Shown: positions 18,945 through 26,489, counted from the first letter of the stretch. The stretch: 64,000 bases of DNA from Paenibacillus sp. XY044 (GCF_002257645.1 NZ_NQMO01000001.1:1701553-1765552), one strand, 5' to 3'. Notes: generated from the letters alone by a model not told the origin. Numbers and translations are program-made.

Positions 18945-18990
18945 TGGCTTATTTCCAGCTTAGGAAATAGGCCGTTTTATTTTTTTCTGA
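18945..18990 (+). terminator. Terminator of the GH127 operon
   Basis: GGCTTATTTCC pairs with GGAAATAGGCC around AGCTTA and is followed by a long T-rich tract. Confidence 0.85.
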
Positions 18991-19095
18991 TTTGATCATT
19001 TTGCCGTACAAAGCAAACAAAAAGCAATAACGCAACAAACAGTGTATCAATAGCGTCTAATCATCGTACATAGAACAGCAACAGGGGTGGAACAG

Positions 19096-21360
19096 ATGAA
19101 TGTAAAATTAATGACGATATTCGGTGCCGTAATCGGTTCTGTGCTCGTATGGACAGGAAGTGCGGCTGCAGAAGAACGGTTTACCGATCTGCAGCACTCA
19201 AAGTGGGCAGAAGACGGCATCACCTATATGGCCAAACGGGGAACCGTGGCCGGATACGGCAATGGTAAGTTCATGCCCGAGAGGCAAGTTACAAGAGCAC
19301 AAGCCGTCACTTTCATGGTGCGGGAGCTCTATTCGCAGGAGCTGCAGCAAGATGCGAAAGGCATGACCTATTCAGATGTGCCTGCAACCCATCCTTTTTA
19401 TCGCGAAATCGCCATCGCGGCAAAACATGGGCTGGCCGGCGGATTTCCTGACGGCACGTTCCATCCGGATGCACCGATGAGCCGTGCCGAAACTGCGGCT
19501 TTCCTTACACGCGCCTATTCACTCGTGCAAGGCCAACAAACCGTAAAGTTATCGGATACAGCAAAGCACTGGGCGGCAGCGCCTATCCTCATTATGAGCT
19601 CCAATGGATTGATCGGCGGATATTCGGATGGCACGTATCGTCCGGACCGATCCGTCACGCGCGCGGAGTTTGCCGTATTTATGTCGCGGGTTATCCGCTT
19701 CGAACGCGAAGGAGCCATTCAGGCACAGGATTGGGATAAGCTGATGTCCTATATGACCGTCAGCGAGCAAGTCGGCCAAATGCTTATGCCTGACATTAGG
19801 CAATGGAATGGGCAAGTGACGACGACAGTCAATGAAGGACTGAAACGCAGCATCCACGATCAAGATTTGGGCGGACTTATTCTTTTTGACAAAAATATTG
19901 TAAACGTGCGGCAGGTCACAACACTGACGCATGATCTGCAGATGGAAGCAGGCGATATTCCGTTGTTTCTTGGCATCGACCAAGAAGGAGGCGTGATTAA
20001 ACGAATCCCTGGGGGGACGAATCTGCCGGGTCAAATGGCGCTGGGCGCAACCGGAGATACAGCGCTGGCCGAAGCGGGCGGACGGCTGACCGGAGAAGAG
20101 CTGAAGGCGCTCGGGCTGCAGGTCAATTTTGCGCCAGTGCTCGACATTAACAGCAATCCAGACAACCCGATTATCGGAATGCGGTCGTTTAGCTCGGATC
20201 CGGATTTGGTGACACGGCTTGGTCTCGCAAGCATGAAAGGACTGCGGCAATCGGGGGTCATCGCGGCAGTCAAGCATTTTCCGGGCCATGGCGACACGAC
20301 GGTAGATTCCCATATGGGTATGCCGGTACTGAACCATGACCGCGAACGGCTCGATGCGGTGGAGCTCAAACCGTTTCGGGCTGCCATCGATAATGGGGTA
20401 GAGATGATCATGACCGCACATATTGCTTTTCCTGCCGTAGATAACGAGCACGTCACATCGCTCAAGGACGGAAGCAGCGTACCGATCCCTGCTACGTTAT
20501 CCAAGAAGGTGCTGAACGGGCTGCTTCGGGGCGAGCTGGGATATAAAGGCGTCATCATATCCGATGCCTTCACGATGAATGCGATCGCGGAGCATTTTGG
20601 GGAAAATCAATCGGTGGAGCGGGCAGTCTCCGCAGGAGTGGATATCATCCTTATGCCGCAAGATCCGGAAGCTGCGCATCAAACGCTGGTGAACGCGGTG
20701 AAGAGCGGGAGGATTCCGAGTGAAACCATCCATGCATCGGTGAAACGCATATTGGAGCTGAAAGCAAAATATGGTTTGTTTGACCGCAGCGAGAGTCTCA
20801 CGACTCAGCTGGCCGCGCTTAATGATGTCATCGGATCCGAGGAGCATCGCACAGTGGAGCGGGAAATCGCCGAGCGAGCTGTCACCTTGTTGGCCAGCCG
20901 CGACGGCGCGAGCCCGGACCCCATTCAGCAAGGCGATCGGGTCGTTATTGCCGCAGCCGATGAAGAGCAGGCGAAGCAGCTCGAGAGACAGCTGAAGCAA
21001 GCCGCGACTAACTTATCGCTGAAGACGGAAATAGCCATAATCGGCGGCCAAGGGAAAACCAATGAGGCGCTTCAAGCGGTGGATCAGGCGGATTACGTCA
21101 TCCTGGCCTCTTACCAGTTCCGTAACGTGGCCAGCCAGTTTAACTGGGCCGATAATCAGACTTTGATTGATGAGATGAACAAGCGTAATAAGCGGTACAC
21201 GCTGCTTTCGCTAGGCAATCCGTATGAGACGATCTACCTCCAGAACGTGCGTTCTGGTATCGCAGTTTATGGTAAGCAAGAGCCGAATACAGCAGCCGGG
21301 ATAAAAGTGCTGCTCGGTAAACTGAAAGCTGGCGGCGTGCTGCCGGTGACAGTTAAGTAA
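19096..21360 (+). CDS. SLH-anchored GH3 beta-N-acetylhexosaminidase (NagZ-like)
   Basis: 754 residues. A signal peptide (cleavage near GSAAA/EE) is followed by three S-layer-homology repeats (about 30-200), each with GYGNGKFMPERQVTRAQA-like motifs (GGFPDGTFHPDAPMSRAE, GGYSDGTYRPDRSVTRAE), which tether the protein to cell-wall pyruvylated polymer. The GH3 barrel (about 215-560) has FLGIDQEGGVIKRI, the catalytic-dyad loop KHFPGHGDTTVDSH and the nucleophile region VIISDAFTMNAIA. A C-terminal domain as in two-domain NagZ follows. ATG 19096 after AGGGGTGG is preferred to GTG 19087. It probably trims GlcNAc from muropeptides at the cell surface. Monocistronic. Confidence 0.93.
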   Translation: MNVKLMTIFGAVIGSVLVWTGSAAAEERFTDLQHSKWAEDGITYMAKRGTVAGYGNGKFMPERQVTRAQAVTFMVRELYSQELQQDAKGMTYSDVPATHPFYREIAIAAKHGLAGGFPDGTFHPDAPMSRAETAAFLTRAYSLVQGQQTVKLSDTAKHWAAAPILIMSSNGLIGGYSDGTYRPDRSVTRAEFAVFMSRVIRFEREGAIQAQDWDKLMSYMTVSEQVGQMLMPDIRQWNGQVTTTVNEGLKRSIHDQDLGGLILFDKNIVNVRQVTTLTHDLQMEAGDIPLFLGIDQEGGVIKRIPGGTNLPGQMALGATGDTALAEAGGRLTGEELKALGLQVNFAPVLDINSNPDNPIIGMRSFSSDPDLVTRLGLASMKGLRQSGVIAAVKHFPGHGDTTVDSHMGMPVLNHDRERLDAVELKPFRAAIDNGVEMIMTAHIAFPAVDNEHVTSLKDGSSVPIPATLSKKVLNGLLRGELGYKGVIISDAFTMNAIAEHFGENQSVERAVSAGVDIILMPQDPEAAHQTLVNAVKSGRIPSETIHASVKRILELKAKYGLFDRSESLTTQLAALNDVIGSEEHRTVEREIAERAVTLLASRDGASPDPIQQGDRVVIAAADEEQAKQLERQLKQAATNLSLKTEIAIIGGQGKTNEALQAVDQADYVILASYQFRNVASQFNWADNQTLIDEMNKRNKRYTLLSLGNPYETIYLQNVRSGIAVYGKQEPNTAAGIKVLLGKLKAGGVLPVTVK

Positions 21361-21435
21361 TTTTTATCAAGATGGTGGTTATTGACCAAACCGGGTTTAA
21401 GTGATTGGCTAAGTAAGAACAATTTAGCAGTATAA

Positions 21436-21463
21436 GCCGCGCATAAGCGCGGTTTTATTGTTT
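21436..21463 (+). terminator. Terminator after the SLH-GH3 gene
   Basis: CCGCGC/GCGCGG stem with ATAA loop, followed by TTTTATTGTTTT. Confidence 0.85.
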
Positions 21464-21691
21464 TATAGAACTATTTTAAATAGACGGATATAAAACGATT
21501 GTTTCGATGCCGTAAGATGTAAATTGAAATCTAAGCCAACGGACACTAATAAACAATGAAGATGATTTGTGATGAACAATGAATGATTCGTAATGAGAGC
21601 ATATTGGAGCGGGGAATAAGCGCCGCGCAGCATAATAGATGGTCTATGATGACTATAATAAAGCAGAAATATAATTACGTAAAATAATAAT

Positions 21692-21720
21692 TTGACGAAT
21701 AAATACAAATAAGATATTCT
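21692..21720 (+). promoter_or_regulatory. SigA promoter of the tyrosine recombinase gene
   Basis: TTGACG (21692), a 17-nt spacer and TATTCT (21715-21720), 25 bp upstream of AAGGAGG and the start codon. The ~270 bp upstream of this promoter is AT-rich and shows no gene. Confidence 0.6.
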
Positions 21721-21744
21721 GTATATAAGGAGGTTTAGCAATAA

Positions 21745-22815
21745 ATGGATAAAAACATGAAGCTGCATTACATGAAACGCGTTGATGATAAATGTGCAGA
21801 GCTTCCTTGGTACGTAACCGAATATATCGACAGCCGCAAACGCAAACTGTCGCACACGACGCTGCTGAATTACTGCCATGATTATCTTATCTTCTTTGAT
21901 TGGCTAGTGGCTGAGAAACTGGCTGCTGATCATCGTCAAGATATCGAATTGACTGTCCTGGAATCGTTGACCGTACGTGAAGTCGAAAATTTCCTTTCGT
22001 TTCTAGAGTATCAACTGGGCAACAACAAATACACGATCAACCGGAAACTGTCGGCGTTAAAGTCGCTGTTTGATTACCTGCAGAACAAGGCCGAAACGTC
22101 CGATCTGAAGCCATATATTCAACGAAACGTGATGGCCAAGATCGACTTTAATTCCATTAAGGAAAGCCAGGAAACCGTCGCAAACCGCATCGAGGGCAAA
22201 ATTTTACGTGAAGATGATTTTGAGAAGTTCCGGCAGTTTGTAGCCCATGATTTCGGTGAACTAAACAAAACCAACAAACGCATGGTTCGGTTCCACGAAT
22301 TTAACCGTGAGCGGGATACCGCCATCGTATCGCTGATACTCGGTTCCGGACTGCGTTTATCCGAGGTAGCGGGAATCAATATTGAGGATTTGGATATGAA
22401 CAAAGGCCAGGTTCGCGTGCTGCGTAAAGGCAATAAGGAACAATATGTTTATTTCAGCCAGCAAGCGTTATTGGATCTGGAAAGCTATTTGAAGATCCGG
22501 GAAGCCCGATATGTACCGGAAAAATCGGAAAATTACTTATTTATAGCAGCGCCAATCGGCCGCAAAGGCAAAAGCCGGCGGTTAACACCAAGATCAATTG
22601 AAAAACTGATCGAAAAATACGCTGCAGCGTTTGGCAAACCGGCGCTGACAGTCCATTCCTTGAGACATTCCTTCGCAACCCGCTACCACCTGGAGAATAA
22701 CGACGTACCGAGGCTGAAGAATCAGCTGGGGCATTCATCAATCCAGACGACGATGATCTATACGCATTTAACGGATGAAGAGATGAGAAATGCCGTTAAC
22801 AATATGGATAAGTAA
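21745..22815 (+). CDS. XerS-like tyrosine recombinase
   Basis: 356 residues, the length of XerS recombinases. The N-terminal SAM-like core-binding domain (about 20-125) starts LPWYVTEYIDSRKRKLSH. The catalytic domain shows the first Arg in GSGLRLSEVAG, a Lys beta-hairpin (VLRKGNKEQYVYF), the HxxR box HSLRHSFATRY, the second His in LGHSSIQTT and the nucleophile Tyr in MIYTHLT. All six catalytic residues appear present. It is monocistronic with its own promoter. It may be a housekeeping dimer-resolution enzyme; but it sits 0.5 kb from the first of a series of attC-like elements whose core sites have Xer-like 11-bp arms, so it is also the nearest candidate cassette integrase. I see no direct proof of either role. 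Confidence 0.88.
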   Translation: MDKNMKLHYMKRVDDKCAELPWYVTEYIDSRKRKLSHTTLLNYCHDYLIFFDWLVAEKLAADHRQDIELTVLESLTVREVENFLSFLEYQLGNNKYTINRKLSALKSLFDYLQNKAETSDLKPYIQRNVMAKIDFNSIKESQETVANRIEGKILREDDFEKFRQFVAHDFGELNKTNKRMVRFHEFNRERDTAIVSLILGSGLRLSEVAGINIEDLDMNKGQVRVLRKGNKEQYVYFSQQALLDLESYLKIREARYVPEKSENYLFIAAPIGRKGKSRRLTPRSIEKLIEKYAAAFGKPALTVHSLRHSFATRYHLENNDVPRLKNQLGHSSIQTTMIYTHLTDEEMRNAVNNMDK

Positions 22816-22988
22816 TGAATGTGGAATACCGTAAAATAATGGCCGTCATTCGGCCGTTTCCTTAGTACATTTTCACAAAACTCGTATTTTGTACATATGT
22901 ATTCCCGTTCGACGGTAAGATATGGACTCAATAGTATTCTTTGAATGAATTTCATCAATTTTACCCCGTTCCATTCCGAATTTTTACA

Positions 22989-23232
22989 ACAAAAAAACCG
23001 TCCCCAAAATTGGGACGATTTTAATCGCGGTACCACCCAAGTTATTGTCCTCGCGCATAGCGAAACAATCAGCTCTTGTTGACTATAACGAGTCAAACCG
23101 GCGGGTATTAACCGCACTCCTGAACCGGCAATATACTAAGTTTCGTGGAATTTCACACCAAAACATCCCTCTCTGAACGAAATGTAGCATATCTTGTTCA
23201 TTCATCGTTTTCATTCGTATCATTTCCTAATT
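22989..23232 (-). ncRNA. Complete T-box leader without a downstream gene
   Basis: On the minus strand this has the T-box sequence GGGTGGTACCGCG (plus 23026-23038) followed by a terminator (TCGTCCC/GGGGACG, then seven T). Upstream is a Stem I region with CAGAGAGGG and TTGGTGTGAAA. The base helix GATATGCT/AGTATATT places CUU (Leu) in the specifier position; ACU (Thr) is possible if the loop is one register larger. T-boxes normally sense uncharged tRNA and control an aminoacyl-tRNA synthetase or amino-acid gene. Here the next ~165 bp hold no convincing ORF and then the recombinase gene comes in on the other strand, so readthrough would give antisense RNA to it. Confidence 0.9.
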
Positions 23233-23238
23233 ATTGTT

Positions 23239-23266
23239 ATTGTATCAGTTAGAATTCAGATGTCAA
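23239..23266 (-). promoter_or_regulatory. SigA promoter of the orphan T-box leader
   Basis: Reading the minus strand: TTGACA (plus 23261-23266), 16-nt spacer, TACAAT (plus 23239-23244). Near consensus, so the leader is likely transcribed. Confidence 0.75.
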
Positions 23267-23317
23267 TCGTGAATAATAGAAACCTGCATAATACTCGAAA
23301 ACCCACTCGTAATTAAC

Positions 23318-23400
23318 GTAAACTGCCCGTTAGCGTGGAGACGGCAGCCGAACTCCTCGGCTGGCTGCCGTCATGGAACTATCGTCTCCCATTACTTTAA
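23318..23400 (+). repeat. attC-like element A1
   Basis: Left box CTGCCCGTTAGCGTG (23323). Inner stem GACGGCAGCC (23340-23349) pairs perfectly with GGCTGCCGTC (23363-23372). The right simple site is ACTATCG, TCTCC, CATTACTTTAA (degenerate right arm). It lies at the 3' end of the globin gene, whose stop codon is 3 bp beyond it. It is the element nearest the recombinase gene. Confidence 0.75.
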
Positions 23401-23402
23401 TC

Positions 23403-23873
23403 CTAACAGTGGTCACAACTGTTATGGCCGACAAGACCGTTCCAAGACCAGCGCGGGATTTGGAGTCCTTCTGGCACGTCGTTGGCGGAACCTGGATATC
23501 CGGCCATCGTGGTGGTTGTGACCCAAGAAAAATAGTCATGCAGTACCTGTCTTAGTTGGTCGTTGGTTGCCAGGCCCACATCGACCAACGCTTGATCAAA
23601 ACAGATAATAGCTCGTCGGTCCATATCCTTGTGAGGACCGTTACCACTGTGTAGGCGAACCACGGTGTTTTCATCACCATATTCCTCGGTGTAACGTTGT
23701 GGACCACCCAAAGCCTCTGCCCAGTACGCCGCCAGCCGTTCCGTGTGTTCAGGGTGATAACCATGACTAAACGCATGGCTTACCAGCTCATCCTCCAGCA
23801 CCCGAGCGTGCCAAGCCGCCGCCAACTTGAGCAAGCCCTCGTAACCACCAACTGCCTCATATACGGTCTGCAT
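23403..23873 (-). CDS. Group II truncated-haemoglobin-like globin
   Basis: 156 residues. The sequence follows the truncated globin pattern: YEAVGGYEGLLKLAAAWH at the N terminus, LAAYWAEALGGPQRYTEEYG in the middle, and VVRLHSGNGPH with the candidate proximal histidine. Such globins bind O2 or NO and often protect against nitrosative stress. The C-terminal extension (VPEGLQIPRWSWNGLV) and the overall wording strongly recall actinobacterial globins from memory, suggesting lateral transfer. It is GC-richer than the genes next to it. A single gene bounded by elements A1 and A2, with its own GGAGATG-type ribosome site; no promoter is obvious. Confidence 0.85.
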   Translation of the reverse strand: MQTVYEAVGGYEGLLKLAAAWHARVLEDELVSHAFSHGYHPEHTERLAAYWAEALGGPQRYTEEYGDENTVVRLHSGNGPHKDMDRRAIICFDQALVDVGLATNDQLRQVLHDYFSWVTTTTMAGYPGSANDVPEGLQIPRWSWNGLVGHNSCDHC

Positions 23874-23935
23874 GTCATCATCTCCTTGGAAATGTTCATG
23901 TTCTAAAACACAGTTCTAGAAGTAACACTGTTGCG

Positions 23936-24025
23936 CTCTACTGCCCGTTAGCGTGAAGACGGCAGCTGGACTCCCTGGCCGGCTGCCGCCTGACTTTATT
24001 GAGCTATCGTTTCCCGTTAGCTTAA
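23936..24025 (+). repeat. attC-like element A2 (best-conserved right site)
   Basis: Left box CTGCCCGTTAGCGTG (23941). Inner stem GGCAGCTGG / CCGGCTGCC (23961-23969 / 23979-23987). Right site TTGAGCTATCG (23999-24009), TTTCC, CGTTAGCTTAA (24015-24025). The stop codon of the next minus-strand gene is inside the right arm. Confidence 0.85.
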
Positions 24026-24799
24026 CAGCGAATGGGTTTTTAGGTTTTGAAAAACTTTACCTAAACGGTACTGGGTTTCCTTGAAGAGTTCATAATTTTT
24101 TGTTGTTACCTCTTCTTCGCCAAACACCCGATTTTCTATATAAGATGTGTATCTTAGTTCTATTTGAATTGCTTCCACATTGCTCCACGAACCATATTTC
24201 GAAACAATATGGCCGCCTGAAAGTCCGTTTTCATCCACGCTTACCGTAAATCTCTCTCTAACGAAAGCACTTCGGACAGCCTCTAAAAATTCATTGGAGC
24301 AACTCATACCGTGACAAGTACCTAAAACAACATCATGTGTCGTCTGGATATAAAAACTATGCAAATCGACTAGGAACGCTTTACCAAACACTGCCAAAGA
24401 AGTACTTATCTCTTCCGACAACCCATAGTGGTACGGCATATAGATGTTTTCAATTCTATTTATAATTGTGTCGTCAGACAGAGGTATATCGTAAATGTCT
24501 CTTCCGAATGTGGATTTTTGATAAACTAACGACTTGGTGTAGTCTTCTCCTTGATTCTTAAGTTTTATATCCCTGTTAACATCAATCACATATCGGCTGT
24601 AATTTGCCGACACTGTTGTAATGTTTAATCCCTCCAAAAAGCTATAAAGCTCGTTTAAAAACCAATCATTGTTTGGCAGAACTATATCGGGTTTCTTACT
24701 CTTTTTCATTTCAGGTGTGATTTGAGATGAGCCATGCGGAATACTCGCTATTATCGCAGAAACCGGTTTACTCCGTTTCACGTTCAATGAATGCACCAT
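24017..24799 (-). CDS. N-formylglutamate amidohydrolase-like protein
   Basis: 260 residues. Family motifs are ASIPHGS near the N terminus, ANYSRYVIDVNRD and the metal-binding LVDLHSF. Enzymes of this family hydrolyse N-formyl-L-glutamate in histidine breakdown; distant members have other roles, and no hut gene is nearby. GGGGGAC precedes ATG 24799. The final codons (SLLS then TAA) read into the right arm of element A2, so the element supplies the stop. The gene is AT-rich, unlike the GC-rich globin next to it, which fits independent origins for neighbouring cassettes. Confidence 0.8.
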   Translation of the reverse strand: MVHSLNVKRSKPVSAIIASIPHGSSQITPEMKKSKKPDIVLPNNDWFLNELYSFLEGLNITTVSANYSRYVIDVNRDIKLKNQGEDYTKSLVYQKSTFGRDIYDIPLSDDTIINRIENIYMPYHYGLSEEISTSLAVFGKAFLVDLHSFYIQTTHDVVLGTCHGMSCSNEFLEAVRSAFVRERFTVSVDENGLSGGHIVSKYGSWSNVEAIQIELRYTSYIENRVFGEEEVTTKNYELFKETQYRLGKVFQNLKTHSLLS

Positions 24800-24816
24800 A
24801 TATAGTCCCCCGTCAA

Positions 24817-24910
24817 AAGTTATCCCTGGTTAGTTGAGAAGAAGGCAGCCAACCAAAAAGCTGGCTGCCTTCAAATGTTTTCATTGAGCTATCGTTCTCC
24901 GTTAGTTGAA
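24817..24910 (+). repeat. attC-like element A3
   Basis: Left box CCCTGGTTAGTTGAG. Inner stem GAAGGCAGCC (24841-24850) pairs perfectly with GGCTGCCTTC (24863-24872). Right site TTGAGCTATCG (24884), TTCTC, CGTTAGTTGAA. The stop of the lipoprotein gene lies inside its left arm. Confidence 0.83.
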
Positions 24911-25269
24911 AGCTGTAGCTCTTCTTTAATACCTTTCCACTCGACAGTAACATTGATTGTTTCGTCTTTCTGCGGAACAGCGCCATTACTAATAGATTTA
25001 TGAGTGATTTCTTTATGCCCTGATAATTCTGTTTCTCCACTTCCTCCCCCTGATGATACAGAAAACTTATATTTGACTTTACCTACTTCAGAAGGGTTAT
25101 CCCCTTTGTAAGTTAATGTCAATATGTAATCGTGGTTCTCACCATTAGGGTTAGTAACGACATAGTTTGCTGACCAGTTCTTACTTTCACCAGTAAATAA
25201 AATAGAAGAGCTATTTAAACATCCAGATAAAAACATAACCATGAATAAACAGATGAGGATTCCTTTTAT
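24889..25269 (-). CDS. Small secreted lipoprotein of unknown function
   Basis: About 126 residues. A signal peptide ends in a lipobox (FMVMFLSGC), then a mature domain of ~105 residues rich in beta-forming residues with a Gly-rich turn (SVSSGGGSGET). The ORF from ATG 25242 begins in the middle of the signal peptide. The frame extends upstream to AAA GGA ATC CTC with AGGGAGGG in front, so translation probably starts at a rare ATA (25269) or ATT codon, restoring the positive N-region. The last residues (STNGER) and the TAG stop come from element A3. I recognise no family. Confidence 0.65.
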   Translation of the reverse strand: MKGILICLFMVMFLSGCLNSSSILFTGESKNWSANYVVTNPNGENHDYILTLTYKGDNPSEVGKVKYKFSVSSGGGSGETELSGHKEITHKSISNGAVPQKDETINVTVEWKGIKEELQLSTNGER

Positions 25270-25320
25270 TGTAATCCCTCCCTTGAGTATTAATGAAGTT
25301 CACATAAAATGATATTAATC

Positions 25321-25761
25321 TCAGTTATTCTTTGCGTTAAGGAAAGCATCAATTATTTCAATTAGATGGGGATTCTTTGTATGTCGACGATAAAAAAGAA
25401 TTGATTTGGACCATATGGCCCTGTTTTCCTTTTGGATCGCTGTACGTTCTCTATCTTTCTCAAGACAAGTTATTTGTTCTGAAGACATAATATGTACTTC
25501 CATTCCGTCAACAAAGAAGTTGAATTGCCAAAACCCGCCTTTATTTATTGGACTAGGATTATATTTTTGAAATAACTTGTGGGCAATCTCAAAGTAATCC
25601 CACTGAATCATAATATCTAGATCATCCATTTCAAAATCTTCAATACCATGTACAAAAAGTGAAGTTGAAGCATCGAAGCTATACGGAACATTTCCTTCAT
25701 CAAGGTCTTTAACGACTCTAAAAACTAATTCCCACCACTTATTTGACAATGCATGATCCAT
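25321..25761 (-). CDS. Nucleotidyltransferase-fold protein (aminoglycoside adenylyltransferase-like)
   Basis: 146 residues from ATG 25761, which has AGGAGAG upstream; the frame is open further but runs into element A4. The central VHGIEDFEMDDLDIMIQWD resembles the nucleotidyltransferase D-x-D loop, and GFWQFNFFVDGMEVHIM a following acidic strand. Proteins of this type adenylylate antibiotics such as aminoglycosides or lincosamides, or serve other roles; resistance is not shown here. It shares one interval with the lipoprotein gene: no element separates the two (52 bp), so this interval would be a two-gene cassette. Confidence 0.65.
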   Translation of the reverse strand: MDHALSNKWWELVFRVVKDLDEGNVPYSFDASTSLFVHGIEDFEMDDLDIMIQWDYFEIAHKLFQKYNPSPINKGGFWQFNFFVDGMEVHIMSSEQITCLEKDRERTAIQKENRAIWSKSILFYRRHTKNPHLIEIIDAFLNAKNN

Positions 25762-25836
25762 TTTAACTCTCCTATTCGTTAAATTAAGCCAATCAATGAA
25801 GGCCTCCTCAGTTACCTGTATTCTCGAACTTTGTTG

Positions 25837-25932
25837 CTCAATCCTGCCTGTTAGCTTAATGAAAAAACAGCCGGCTTTGGGGTCGGCTGCCTTCAAACGT
25901 CTTTATTGAACTATCGTTTTCCGTTAGCGGAA
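25837..25932 (+). repeat. attC-like element A4
   Basis: Left box CCTGCCTGTTAGCTTAA (25843). Short inner stem CAGCCG/CGGCTG (25868-25873 / 25884-25889). Right site TTGAACTATCG (25906), TTTTC, CGTTAGCGGAA. Confidence 0.82.
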
Positions 25933-25985
25933 CACCCTGTGAAGCATGAGAACTTTGTAAGTGCTTTAAGGTAAGGAGGATTCAA

Positions 25986-26012
25986 ATGAAGTGCGTACTT
26001 TGTTTTCTTTAA
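25986..26012 (+). CDS. Eight-residue ORF with strong ribosome site, doubtful
   Basis: TAAGGAGGA precedes ATG 25986; the product would be MKCVLCFL. It runs against the direction of the cassette genes. It may be the 5' scar of a lost plus-strand gene. Confidence 0.15.
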   Translation: MKCVLCFL

Positions 26013-26023
26013 TTACAGCTTCT

Positions 26024-26257
26024 TTAATTTGCTAGGCCTACTTGATTCATTTTATTAAAAACCATTTTGCCGTTAAGCAAGGACTTACAAAGTTCAATCA
26101 GACTTGGTATATGTTCACGTATCCATATACGCATTTCTTCATTACTTACTCGAAATGCGTAGAGCCCGCATATTTCCAAAAACATGAAATCTTCTAATTG
26201 TGCAATGTCTATCTTCCTAGAAATTATATTTGAGTAGGCGGAAAGTAAATTATCCAC
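26024..26257 (-). CDS. Small protein of unknown function in its own A-A interval
   Basis: 77 residues (MDNLLSAYSNIISRKIDIAQ...). It is a helical, soluble-looking protein with no signal or membrane segment. The GTG start at 26257 is poorly placed (AAGGA directly abuts it), so the true start may be internal, for example at the FMFLEICG methionine. It is the only gene between elements A4 and A5. I recognise no family; its size and setting would suit an antitoxin or immunity protein, but nothing in the sequence shows that. Confidence 0.5.
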   Translation of the reverse strand: MDNLLSAYSNIISRKIDIAQLEDFMFLEICGLYAFRVSNEEMRIWIREHIPSLIELCKSLLNGKMVFNKMNQVGLAN

Positions 26258-26396
26258 TCCTTAGCTTAGTTAATTATCCTCACATTCACAAACCACCTAA
26301 AACTGAAAGAAGATTCATATCCCTCACCATTGTCGTATTACTCGTTTGAGGAGGTTCTATATTACCACATATTGGATGATATATTCACCTGCTTCT

Positions 26397-26489
26397 GAAA
26401 ACTGCTCGTTAGTTGAGAAAAGACAGCCGATCTCAAGTAACCAGCTGCCTTCAAATTCTTTATTGAGCTATCGTTCTCCGTTAGTTTAA
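26397..26489 (+). repeat. attC-like element A5
   Basis: Left box CTGCTCGTTAGTTGAG (26402). Inner segment AGACAGCCG...CCAGCTGCCT forms an imperfect stem. Right site TTGAGCTATCG (26463), TTCTC, CGTTAGTTTAA. Nearly the same sequence as A8. Confidence 0.82.

Noticed and set aside
22758..23117. 119-codon minus-strand ORF over the T-box
   Set aside because: It runs through the T-box and terminator hairpin and then antisense to the recombinase; its start lies in Stem I.
23340..23372. Element A1 inner stem as a plain transcription terminator
   Set aside because: The stem has no T-run on the minus strand, and the same flanking boxes recur around different stems, so termination alone does not explain the element.
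24017..25761. Antibiotic-resistance island
   Set aside because: The nucleotidyltransferase-like and APH-like proteins belong to broad families; nothing in the sequence ties them to a drug, so resistance is not claimed.
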